DNA from: a bacterium
Lineage (GTDB): Bacteria; BMS3Abin14
Length of the DNA stretch: 6,177 bases
Reading direction: 5' to 3'
NCBI GenBank assembly: GCA_022865845.1
Contig: JALHUC010000652.1
Span: 1-6,177, forward strand
The position numbers were made by a program, and so were the translations under genes. The notes below the pieces were generated by a model that worked only from the letters and a program-made list of their open reading frames with translations, did no database searches and had not been told where the DNA came from. Position 1 is the first letter of the stretch; every line of letters starts with the position of its first letter. Of this stretch, positions 1-5,210 are shown piece by piece.

Positions 1-73
1 AATATTCTTTATTAAAATCTCAACCTCATAAATTTATAGGGTCTTGCTGATATTGTGAACTAAAAAAGTAATC
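1..73. other. AT-rich non-coding edge downstream of the Kelch-like gene
   Basis: This short stretch follows the stop codon of the leftward Kelch-like gene and is about 27% GC. I see no GC-rich stem followed by a T-run that would make an intrinsic terminator, and no clear open reading frame. It continues the AT-rich composition of the 3' third of the neighbouring gene, so it probably belongs to the same block of atypical DNA that runs off the window. Confidence 0.5.
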
Positions 74-1000
74 TCATATTTCTGCTCTCATCTCGTTTAA
101 ATAATTAATACCCTCACTACCACCGGCACATATAAGATTGGCCCCATTATTCAGACATTGGTGATTATATCTTTCTGAAGGTAAACCCATGAGAGTTGCA
201 ACAGACTCTACTAGCGAATTTGTTTCAATAACTGATGTATCTATCAACCAATTATTACTCAGGTTATAGCCAGCAATTAAATATAAATTTTGATTGAACA
301 TGATGGGGGAGAAGTCATCTCTATATAAATTTAATGTCACACTAAAACTATTTTTATTCTCAAGATCCACCACCTCATACAGGTTGTCGTCCACAGCGGA
401 GGCGCCCTTGAATACGAACAGCTGGTTCCCCACTTCATCGTGCAAAACAGTGGCCTCACCCCTGGTGTAGGCGAAGCTGGCGGCATAGGCGCTGGAGATA
501 AAACCTTCCACCGAAGAAGCCACAGCTTCGATTATTCCGGTACCCGTATTTCCCCCAAGGACATAGATAACCCCATTGGCAAAGACCGCCGAATGGTTCT
601 GACGTGGAAATAGAAGTGTACCCGCATCCGAAAAACCGTTGGCTTTCTCCAGGGATACCGTCGACCCCACGCCCGACACACTTCCCTCCATGATCACCTG
701 CCCGGCCGTCAGGGCCTGAACCGTTATGTTGTCTATTCCTTCCGCATTAAAAGATGCGCTGTGTCCGGCGTAAGGGAAATCCTCGTACTGGACCTGTGCC
801 TCGCCGTAAAGGAACCTGATGGTCCCTATATAAGGTGTCGATGAGGTTGCCCCGAGAGCGTCCATATCGATGGCGGATTCCCAATCCACCGGCAACTCGA
901 GGTTGATGCTGACAACCTTGTCCTGAGCTGTCCCGCAGGCAGCGAACAGAAAGATAATTCCTGCCAGGAAAAACATGGCTGCATTTCGCTCTTTTACCAT
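74..1000 (-). CDS. Kelch-like repeat lipoprotein with N-terminal beta-domain, probably C-terminally short
   Basis: This 308-aa protein has a lipoprotein-type N terminus: positive residues, a hydrophobic stretch at residues 8-20, then FLFAAC with Cys22 as the likely lipidated residue (Phe at -3 makes the lipobox imperfect). Residues about 24-125 look all-beta (alternating hydrophobics, ITVQAL, EGSVSG), perhaps an Ig-like domain. Kelch-type blades follow: NHSAVFANGVIYVLGG (135-150), a weaker LFVFKG blade (194-199), NQNLYLIAGY (236-245) and NHQCLNNGANLICAGG (279-294). The last blade ends LNEM plus four residues, where a Kelch repeat normally continues, so the protein may be truncated. The ATG overlaps the upstream stop codon by 7 bp (ATGGTAA), with GAGG just upstream, indicating coupled translation. 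The 3' part (74 to about 365) is AT-rich, unlike the rest. Kelch propellers usually bind proteins or glycans; the actual ligand is unknown. Confidence 0.8.
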   Translation of the reverse strand: MVKERNAAMFFLAGIIFLFAACGTAQDKVVSINLELPVDWESAIDMDALGATSSTPYIGTIRFLYGEAQVQYEDFPYAGHSASFNAEGIDNITVQALTAGQVIMEGSVSGVGSTVSLEKANGFSDAGTLLFPRQNHSAVFANGVIYVLGGNTGTGIIEAVASSVEGFISSAYAASFAYTRGEATVLHDEVGNQLFVFKGASAVDDNLYEVVDLENKNSFSVTLNLYRDDFSPIMFNQNLYLIAGYNLSNNWLIDTSVIETNSLVESVATLMGLPSERYNHQCLNNGANLICAGGSEGINYLNEMRAEI

Positions 1001-2313
1001 GTGGCCTCGACCCTGGTGCTCCCGCCGGGTTCGGAGGCGGCTGCGGCGCCCACGAGAAGAAGGATACCTATGGCTAAGGCATACCTGGTCCAGGTCCTGG
1101 CCCCTTCAACAGCGTTTGATCCTTCCGGCAGATCCTGGCTATAAGCCGGCAGGCTGAAAGGAGCGCCAGCCATGGTGCGGCTGTGGTCCCACTTTTGACG
1201 CACAGGTTCGAGGACCCTGGCAACCCTGAGCGCTCCCGACTCCCTTGTGTCGCCAGCCTCCCACAGAACGATGTGGTCTACAGAGCGACCTTCACGGTCA
1301 ATGAGCCAGACTCTCAGGACATTTCCATCCGGGTCCGGAATGAGGAGGTAATCCACATTCAACTTCTCTATCAGGAGGATCATGTACGATCTGTCCCCTG
1401 CTCTCAATCTCTGGAGGAAGAAACTGTCCGGATCATCTTCGGGCCCGGTGGGGACCAGCTGAAAGCGGACATTAGCAGGTTCGAACCGTTCCGCATCGAG
1501 GGTCAGGCTCCACGGTTCATACCCCGGTGCCATCGCCTCGATAAAATGCCTTCCAGGCAGGAGTGAATACCCTGTTTCAGGAACCATCTTTCCCAATTCC
1601 CCTCCCCCCACCTTAACGGACGCGTCATCGGGGGTTCCGTCCACAACTATAGATACCTTTTCCCCGTTCAGTAGCCCCCTCCTGATTCCGCTATAGATAG
1701 TTATTGTCTCCGGGGAGTATCTTTCCGAGGGTAATTCTCGCGTCGGCTCAAGGGCTGCTGCCTTTTTAAAACTGTTAATGTAGCTTTTATCTCCGGCAGC
1801 ACGAGCGACAATACCACTTAGCACCAGGACCTCGAACATGAGATGGGTTCTGAAACCGCTGTCACCTGAGGTGGAAAGGAGATCTTCCGCCCGGGTCAGG
1901 ATCTCGGTGGCCCGGTCGTAGTTAAACTGATAGTAGAAGGCCCACGCTTCCTCGATGCGAGCCTGTGTCCTGTCCAGGGTGATCCTGTCTGCCGTCCTGT
2001 AGGCCGAACGAACGGCCTCACCCGCCTGACGCCAATCTTCCAGCGCCTTGAGGACCTCCTCCCGCCCTTTTACAAGCAGAAGCGGGTCCAGATAAACCTC
2101 ACTCCGGATCCCATCCCATGCCGCCCGCATTTCCGCCATAGGCATGGGAGGTTCCAGAACCGCCAGCTTGCCTGGAACCAGGGAAACAGCTCCGGCTATG
2201 GAGGTCTGGAACATAGTCATCGCAAGGATGACAACCAGTATTCTAGTGAAGGGTGCGCGGGTCTTCCTGGGATCTTTCTTCCTGGGATCTTTCTTCATGT
2301 GATCTTTCTTCAT
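994..2313 (-). CDS. TPR-like and PEGA-domain envelope protein, function unknown
   Basis: This 439-aa protein begins with a very basic, repetitive stretch (KKDPR units, residues 1-17), then a signal-type hydrophobic segment (about 23-42, ending SIAGA). A helical region at about 118-190 (EEAWAFYYQFNYDRATEIL and following) resembles one or two TPR-like hairpins. Residues about 219-286 match a PEGA domain: VSIVVDGTPDDASVKVGG, then LLPGRHFIEAMAPGYEPW. The C terminus has a hydrophobic segment (409-426) that could be a membrane anchor. PEGA domains are small beta-domains of surface or periplasmic proteins, thought to bind partners or cell wall; no enzymatic motif is visible. The gene overlaps the peptidase gene upstream by 71 bp and the lipoprotein gene downstream by 7 bp. 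The start is uncertain: Met1 (2313) has no Shine-Dalgarno sequence, and Met6 (2298) is an alternative with only AAGAAAG upstream. Confidence 0.8.
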   Translation of the reverse strand: MKKDHMKKDPRKKDPRKTRAPFTRILVVILAMTMFQTSIAGAVSLVPGKLAVLEPPMPMAEMRAAWDGIRSEVYLDPLLLVKGREEVLKALEDWRQAGEAVRSAYRTADRITLDRTQARIEEAWAFYYQFNYDRATEILTRAEDLLSTSGDSGFRTHLMFEVLVLSGIVARAAGDKSYINSFKKAAALEPTRELPSERYSPETITIYSGIRRGLLNGEKVSIVVDGTPDDASVKVGGGELGKMVPETGYSLLPGRHFIEAMAPGYEPWSLTLDAERFEPANVRFQLVPTGPEDDPDSFFLQRLRAGDRSYMILLIEKLNVDYLLIPDPDGNVLRVWLIDREGRSVDHIVLWEAGDTRESGALRVARVLEPVRQKWDHSRTMAGAPFSLPAYSQDLPEGSNAVEGARTWTRYALAIGILLLVGAAAASEPGGSTRVEATW

Positions 2314-3280
2314 GGAATGTTTTACTGTGCAAGGAAGCTGCCAACCTTACTTCCTCCTCCTCTCTATCCCACTGCATCACGGTCCGCATTCCCTGGACCT
2401 TCTTTCGAAACCAGGTGATGAAGAACAAAAGCGTGATCAGCCCCCAGATCGTGGCGGTACTGGTAAAAACAGGGATCCAGGTGGCCTTGACCCTGGCGTA
2501 CTGGTCAAAACCTGCCAACAGTTCGGCCATGGACATGTCGAAGGCAGCCACCGTTCCTCCGTTGATCCCACCTCTTTGTAAAGACTCTGACACAAGGCGG
2601 GCAACAGCATCCTCCCCGAACCGCTGCGAAATATATTTTATAAACAGATAGCTGCGAGCGTAGGCGGCACCTGCTCGAGATGCCTGGTCGGGGAAGGTGA
2701 ATTCCAGTTCTCTGAAATCTGGGGTCGCCCCTGTTGCCTGGGCCCATCCCAGCTGCACGAGCCTGGACAGGTTCATTTCACCGGAAACGTAGGTGGCTAC
2801 CCCCTCCTGGAACCACCGGGGCAATCGGGTGTCGTGTCTTGATTCAGCGTCGCCGAGCAGCAGATGAGCCATTTCGTGCTGCAAAATAGACCAGTACCTG
2901 CTCCCACCGGATTCCATGGCGCCCGGAGTCATGATGAGAACCATACCCAGTCCCGGATAGGTCAGCGCCCCCGCCCATTCGGGTGCAGGTTTCGTTGTAG
3001 GCTGAAGTTTGACGAACTCATCCCTGCTTCCGGCTAAAACGATGGAATAACTTTCCAACCAGGGAAGTCCCAGAAACTCCGAGGTGTCCGTAAGGAAGGT
3101 ACCGGCACGTTCCAGAACCTGATTCGCCAGGACATCCGAAGGTCCGTGAAAGCGCACCGTCAGGCGGGGATCAGAAACGGATTTCCATCCTGAATCCTCA
3201 TCGGCCGCGACCGCTGCACCTGACAGAAGTACCAACAGGCACAACAGGACCGAGGTCAGGATGTATTGGAAGGTTTTCAT
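2243..3280 (-). CDS. Membrane-anchored peptidase MA-like zinc metallopeptidase (HExxH)
   Basis: This 345-aa protein has an N-terminal signal sequence (residues 1-26, ending AAVA before ADED). A gluzincin-type active site follows: HEMAH at 135-139 supplies the two zinc-binding histidines and catalytic Glu136, and WFQEGVATY at 156-164 supplies the likely third ligand, Glu159. This spacing and the EG(V/L)A motif are typical of the peptidase-MA superfamily. A transmembrane segment at about 268-291 is followed by FRKK, so the catalytic domain should be periplasmic and the charged C-terminal tail cytoplasmic. The tail ends in EERSH/EERSQ repeats encoded by a 15-bp tandem repeat that is also read as the start of the PEGA gene. 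The ATG overlaps the upstream YggU stop codon (ATGA), with AGGGA about 9 nt upstream. The substrate is unknown; the neighbouring PEGA and Kelch-like proteins are plausible partners or targets, but this is inference only. Confidence 0.88.
   Translation of the reverse strand: MKTFQYILTSVLLCLLVLLSGAAVAADEDSGWKSVSDPRLTVRFHGPSDVLANQVLERAGTFLTDTSEFLGLPWLESYSIVLAGSRDEFVKLQPTTKPAPEWAGALTYPGLGMVLIMTPGAMESGGSRYWSILQHEMAHLLLGDAESRHDTRLPRWFQEGVATYVSGEMNLSRLVQLGWAQATGATPDFRELEFTFPDQASRAGAAYARSYLFIKYISQRFGEDAVARLVSESLQRGGINGGTVAAFDMSMAELLAGFDQYARVKATWIPVFTSTATIWGLITLLFFITWFRKKVQGMRTVMQWDREEEEVRLAASLHSKTFHEERSHEERSQEERSQEDPRTLH
2262..2315. repeat. 15-bp tandem repeat, about 3.6 copies, read in two frames
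   Basis: On the + strand the unit is GATCTTTCTTCCTGG, with copies at 2271-2285, 2286-2300 and 2301-2315 and a partial copy at 2262-2270. Units 2 and 3 differ from the first by one or two bases (CATGT, CATGG endings). The repeat sits inside the 71-bp overlap of the two leftward genes. In the peptidase frame it encodes EERSQ/EERSH at the C terminus; in the PEGA-protein frame it encodes KKDPR/KKDHM at the N terminus and creates the two possible ATG starts. Because 15 is a multiple of 3, gain or loss of a copy would keep both frames intact. Confidence 0.93.
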
Positions 3281-3546
3281 ATCAGGCGTTCCCTGAGATC
3301 CTGGAGTTCTATCCCCTCGAACTCCAGCACCTTGGATCGCCCTTTTTCACCGGATACGATGCGGATGCGGCTTTTGGGTACGCCGGTCTTTTTAGCCAAT
3401 AGCCTGATCAGTGAACTGTTGGCAGCTCCGTCTACTGGTGGTGATGTCAAACGTACCACCAGGACATCCTCTTTCCAGCCCTCCACTTCCTCCCTGGATG
3501 CCCTGGGTTTGACTTTGACGCTGATCCTGGCTGAGATGTCATTCAC
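3277..3546 (-). CDS. YggU/DUF167 (UPF0235) family protein
   Basis: This 89-aa protein is about the usual length of the family and carries its conserved signature. KVKPRAS (11-17) is the first strand and loop, followed by VRLTSPPVDGAANSSLIRLLA (31-51), whose PPVDGxAN core is diagnostic, and then RIRIVSGEKGRSKVLEFEGI (60-79). The family forms a small alpha/beta fold with no agreed biochemical function; it is commonly found beside yggT, yggS and proC. I chose the GTG at 3546 because it is the only start that keeps the N-terminal strand; it lies 11 bp after the upstream gene's stop and its Shine-Dalgarno is weak. Its own stop overlaps the peptidase ATG by 4 bp, so the two are likely translationally coupled. 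Family assignment is secure; function is not known. Confidence 0.92.
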   Translation of the reverse strand: MNDISARISVKVKPRASREEVEGWKEDVLVVRLTSPPVDGAANSSLIRLLAKKTGVPKSRIRIVSGEKGRSKVLEFEGIELQDLRERLI

Positions 3547-3557
3547 CGCCCGGACTC

Positions 3558-3986
3558 TCAGGGCGCCTCGAAAACGACCATGAGAGTCGGGAAAGGTTGG
3601 AGGGAATGTTCGGAGGGGGTCAGAAGAAACTTGTGTTCACCGGGACTCAGGGGAAAGGAGGTCACACTTTCGAAGATCTGGCCCTCTTCCTCAAAGGTAA
3701 AGGGGACTTGCACCTCATCCACAAAAGCAAGGATATCAAGAGGGTTCAAGCGGTTGTCAGCCTGTTCAGATACGAAACGGGCAATGATATGCCATTGGCA
3801 TTGGGGCGGCCCTGAGTTTTTCCGAACCATGAGAAATTCGGTGTTTAAAACTTTCCACTGACTGTAGGTATTGTCCTGGACGGGGGGCATGATACCGGGG
3901 GCCGTCACATTCATGCACGACCACAGCGCAGCGGTGACCAACAGGGCACCCAGGGCAATAATGAGGCGGGGATGGCGTGCAGCCAT
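3558..3986 (-). CDS. Small unrecognised putative lipoprotein
   Basis: I do not recognise this 142-aa protein. From the ATG at 3986 it has a basic start (MAARHPR), a hydrophobic segment (about residues 8-22) and a Cys24 in the context LWSC, compatible with a lipobox although Trp at -2 is unusual. The rest looks like one small, mostly beta domain: WKVLNTEFLMVRK (44-56), WHIIARFVSEQ (65-75), FPLSPGEHKFLLTPSEH (111-127), ending VVFEAP. The GEHKFLL segment resembles a beta-hairpin, but I would not name a family. A longer form starting at TTG 4061 is open and has GGAAG upstream, but it would overlap the DivIVA gene by 50 bp and bury the signal sequence; I prefer the ATG, 25 bp after the DivIVA stop, although no good ribosome-binding site precedes it. 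Location inside the cluster implies envelope association. Confidence 0.7.
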   Translation of the reverse strand: MAARHPRLIIALGALLVTAALWSCMNVTAPGIMPPVQDNTYSQWKVLNTEFLMVRKNSGPPQCQWHIIARFVSEQADNRLNPLDILAFVDEVQVPFTFEEEGQIFESVTSFPLSPGEHKFLLTPSEHSLQPFPTLMVVFEAP

Positions 3987-4011
3987 GAGAGTGAAACCGG
4001 ATCTTACCCGG

Positions 4012-4521
4012 TCACTCCTTTTCCTTGCTGACAAGGTACTTAACCTTCTCTTCCCTGCCAATCTCGGCTTCCAGAGCCTCCGTGGTGATTTCCAGCATCT
4101 TCAGGTGACTCTGTGCCGCCGCTTTCACTGCGATCTCAAACTGGGCACGGATCCTTTTAACCTCTACGATCTGATCGTTGATCATAGCCAATTTCCGGTG
4201 AGAATCCTCAATCATCTTCTCGGCTTTGAGCTCAGCCTCCTTGAGGATGATCTCCGCCTCTTTCCTGGCAGAGACCTTCATGTCCTCGGTGATCTTCTGG
4301 GCCGTCATCATTGTTTCCATGAGGGTCTGCTCGCGCTGCTTGAGCTCCTCATATTGGTTGGAAAGGCGCGCCAGCTTTTCTTTAAGCTTCCCGTTCTCCC
4401 TGATGAGTTCTTCGAACTCTGATGCTGCCATCTCAAGGAAGTTCTCCACCTCCCTGGGATCGAGACCCTTGAGCTTGCTTCTGAACTGCTGACTTTGTAT
4501 ATCGAGAGGTGATAGACGCAT
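4012..4521 (-). CDS. DivIVA-domain coiled-coil protein
   Basis: This 169-aa protein starts with the typical DivIVA N-terminal module: MRLSPLDIQSQQFRSKLKG, then LDPREVENFL (20-29), matching the conserved pattern of a DI...F...L.G.D..EV..FL motif. From about residue 30 to 110 it is rich in heptad-type Glu/Lys/Leu and should form a long coiled coil, with further helix to the end. DivIVA proteins recognise negatively curved membrane at poles and septa and act as scaffolds in division or polar growth; in Gram-negative bacteria their role is less clear. The ATG has an excellent ribosome-binding site (AAGGAG, 7 nt upstream) and lies 24 bp after the YggT gene. The pairing with YggT mirrors the ylmG-divIVA division cluster of Firmicutes, which supports a division or envelope role, inferred from context. 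Confidence 0.9.
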   Translation of the reverse strand: MRLSPLDIQSQQFRSKLKGLDPREVENFLEMAASEFEELIRENGKLKEKLARLSNQYEELKQREQTLMETMMTAQKITEDMKVSARKEAEIILKEAELKAEKMIEDSHRKLAMINDQIVEVKRIRAQFEIAVKAAAQSHLKMLEITTEALEAEIGREEKVKYLVSKEKE

Positions 4522-4545
4522 GACCGTTCTCCTTTAAGGCTCCCC

Positions 4546-4845
4546 TCACCTGAGTTTCACGGCCAGCCCAAACAGGGTCTGAACCAGGAAGCTCTGCAGA
4601 AAGATAATGGCAAGGATGGCAACGATGGGGGAAAGGTCCATCATACTGCCCCGTATGGGCAAAACCCTTCTTATATATCCCAGCACAGGCTCGGTTATCC
4701 GGATCAGGAACTGATAGATAGGGTTGTATGGGTCCATGGTGAACCACGATGCGATAGCCCGTATGACAATGAGCCACATGTAGATGTTCAGAATGATGCT
4801 CAGGACCTGGGCCACTGCAGTGATGAAGTTACTTAGGATAAACAC
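4546..4845 (-). CDS. YggT (YlmG) family integral membrane protein
   Basis: This 99-aa protein has two hydrophobic membrane segments (about 5-32 and 70-92) around a short loop. The loop has the family pattern: WFTMDPYNPIYQFLIRITEPVL (34-55), YIRRVLP (58-64) and MMDLSPIVAIL (68-78). YggT/YlmG proteins are small inner-membrane proteins linked by genetic context to cell division, osmotic or K+ handling and, in plastids, nucleoid organisation; their biochemical role is unsettled. I chose GTG 4845 because GGGGAGG lies 8 nt upstream. It is the first gene of the leftward operon, about 32 nt downstream of the predicted transcription start. The next gene (DivIVA) follows after 24 bp. Confidence 0.93.
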   Translation of the reverse strand: MFILSNFITAVAQVLSIILNIYMWLIVIRAIASWFTMDPYNPIYQFLIRITEPVLGYIRRVLPIRGSMMDLSPIVAILAIIFLQSFLVQTLFGLAVKLR

Positions 4846-4883
4846 CCTGATAGCCTCCCCTTTTTTATTAATAAACTGCCATA

Positions 4884-4912
4884 ACTATATAAATTACTGG
4901 GAAAAATGTCTA
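4884..4912 (-). promoter_or_regulatory. Sigma70-type promoter for the leftward yggT-divIVA operon
   Basis: Read on the minus strand, a -35 box TAGACA (4912-4907) and a -10 box TATAGT (4889-4884) are separated by exactly 17 bp. Each box matches the consensus at 5 of 6 positions. Transcription would begin near 4877, giving a leader of about 32 nt before the GTG of the YggT gene. The surrounding DNA is AT-rich, as expected for a promoter. Prediction by eye only. Confidence 0.6.
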
Positions 4913-4932
4913 GATACTAGTGTCAGGATACA

Positions 4933-4962
4933 AGAACGCAGAACACAGGACGCAGAACGCAG
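4933..4962. repeat. Heptameric direct repeat block A (AGAACGC-type)
   Basis: Four consecutive 7-bp units read AGAACGC (4933), AGAACAC (4940), AGGACGC (4947) and AGAACGC (4954), followed by a partial AG. The units differ by single transitions. The block lies just upstream of the -35 box of the leftward promoter. Such short degenerate heptamer runs are common intergenic filler in some deltaproteobacterial and other environmental genomes (from memory, not checked); no function is known to me. Confidence 0.85.
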
Positions 4963-4971
4963 TTGAAAAGC

Positions 4972-5008
4972 CGTGATTCGTGACTCGTGATTGGTGATTG
5001 GTGATTGG
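4972..5008. repeat. Heptameric direct repeat block B (CGTGATT/GGTGATT-type)
   Basis: Five consecutive 7-bp units read CGTGATT (4972), CGTGACT (4979), CGTGATT (4986), GGTGATT (4993) and GGTGATT (5000), then a partial GG. The sequence family differs from block A, but the period is the same and the array begins only 9 bp after it. Confidence 0.88.
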
Positions 5009-5014
5009 AAAACC

Positions 5015-5038
5015 AGTGCACCGGTGCACATGTGCACT
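5015..5038. repeat. Triple GTGCAC palindrome, possible operator
   Basis: Three copies of the self-complementary hexamer GTGCAC (5016-5021, 5024-5029, 5032-5037) are spaced by CG and AT. Each neighbouring pair forms a perfect 14-bp palindrome, and the whole 24 bp, flanked by A and T, is symmetric except for the two spacers. The structure could bind a dimeric regulator cooperatively or form a hairpin, and it lies between the two divergent promoters. It may equally be another period-8 member of the surrounding short-repeat DNA. Confidence 0.6.
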
Positions 5039-5050
5039 CCATTTCTTTCT

Positions 5051-5079
5051 TTGGGCTTTGGACATTGGACTTTGGGCTT
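5051..5079. repeat. Heptameric direct repeat block C (TTGGACT/TTGGGCT-type)
   Basis: Four consecutive 7-bp units read TTGGGCT (5051), TTGGACA (5058), TTGGACT (5065) and TTGGGCT (5072). The block ends one base before the left arm of the 25-bp inverted repeat. It is the third unrelated heptamer family within 150 bp. Confidence 0.87.
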
Positions 5080-5080
5080 C

Positions 5081-5210
5081 TCCTGTAATCCATAAAATCA
5101 CTCCCACCCGAAATATATACGTGATCGAATTATGGAAATAGACCTTCTGTTAATGTTATGAGAAAAGGGGAATGTAAACTTAACAGGGAGTGATTTTATG
5201 GATTACAGGA
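5081..5210. repeat. Perfect 25-bp inverted repeat flanking an 80-bp segment at the proC start
   Basis: The left arm (5081-5105, beginning TCCTGTAATCC) is the exact reverse complement of the right arm (5186-5210, ending GGATTACAGGA), with no mismatch over 25 bp; identity stops at once on both sides. The enclosed 80 bp (5106-5185) are AT-rich and unique. The right arm holds the proC ribosome-binding site (GGGAG), the ATG at 5198 and the codons for Met-Asp-Tyr-Arg. The left arm therefore carries, on the minus strand, a copy of the proC translation start facing leftward. An invertible promoter segment, a hairpin over the proC start, or a repair-generated inverted duplication could explain it. Confidence 0.96.
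5133..5162 (+). promoter_or_regulatory. Weak candidate proC promoter with extended -10
   Basis: The best rightward promoter-like site I found is TGGAAA (5133-5138), an 18-bp gap and TATGAG (5157-5162). The -10 box is preceded by TG one base upstream, an extended -10 (TGnTATGAG). Each hexamer matches consensus at only 4 of 6 positions. Transcription would start near 5169, about 29 nt before the proC ATG. It lies wholly inside the segment enclosed by the inverted repeat. Confidence 0.3.

Noticed and set aside
1183..1566. 127-codon open frame on the + strand
   Set aside because: It lies wholly antisense to the PEGA gene, which has a signal sequence and recognisable domain; the + strand translation shows no domain and no ribosome-binding site.
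2253..2651. 132-codon + strand frame beginning with repetitive SSWDLSS
   Set aside because: It is the reverse reading of the 15-bp tandem repeat and of the peptidase gene; nothing independent supports it.
3871..4422. 183-codon open frame on the + strand
   Set aside because: It is antisense to the DivIVA and lipoprotein genes; its Leu/Phe/His-rich protein is the usual shadow of a Glu/Lys-rich coiled-coil gene.
4933..5079. Possible CRISPR array
   Set aside because: Units are 7 bp, contiguous and degenerate, with no regular unique spacers; no cas gene is present.
4910..5107. 65-codon leftward frame in the intergenic region
   Set aside because: It is a translation of the heptamer blocks (ITNHQSRVTNH, FCVLCSAF); repeat-derived frames of this kind are not evidence of a gene.
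5081..5210. Inverted repeat as ends of a miniature transposon or insertion sequence
   Set aside because: One arm is part of the proC gene, no target-site duplication flanks the arms (CTT outside on the left, ACA on the right), and there is no transposase.
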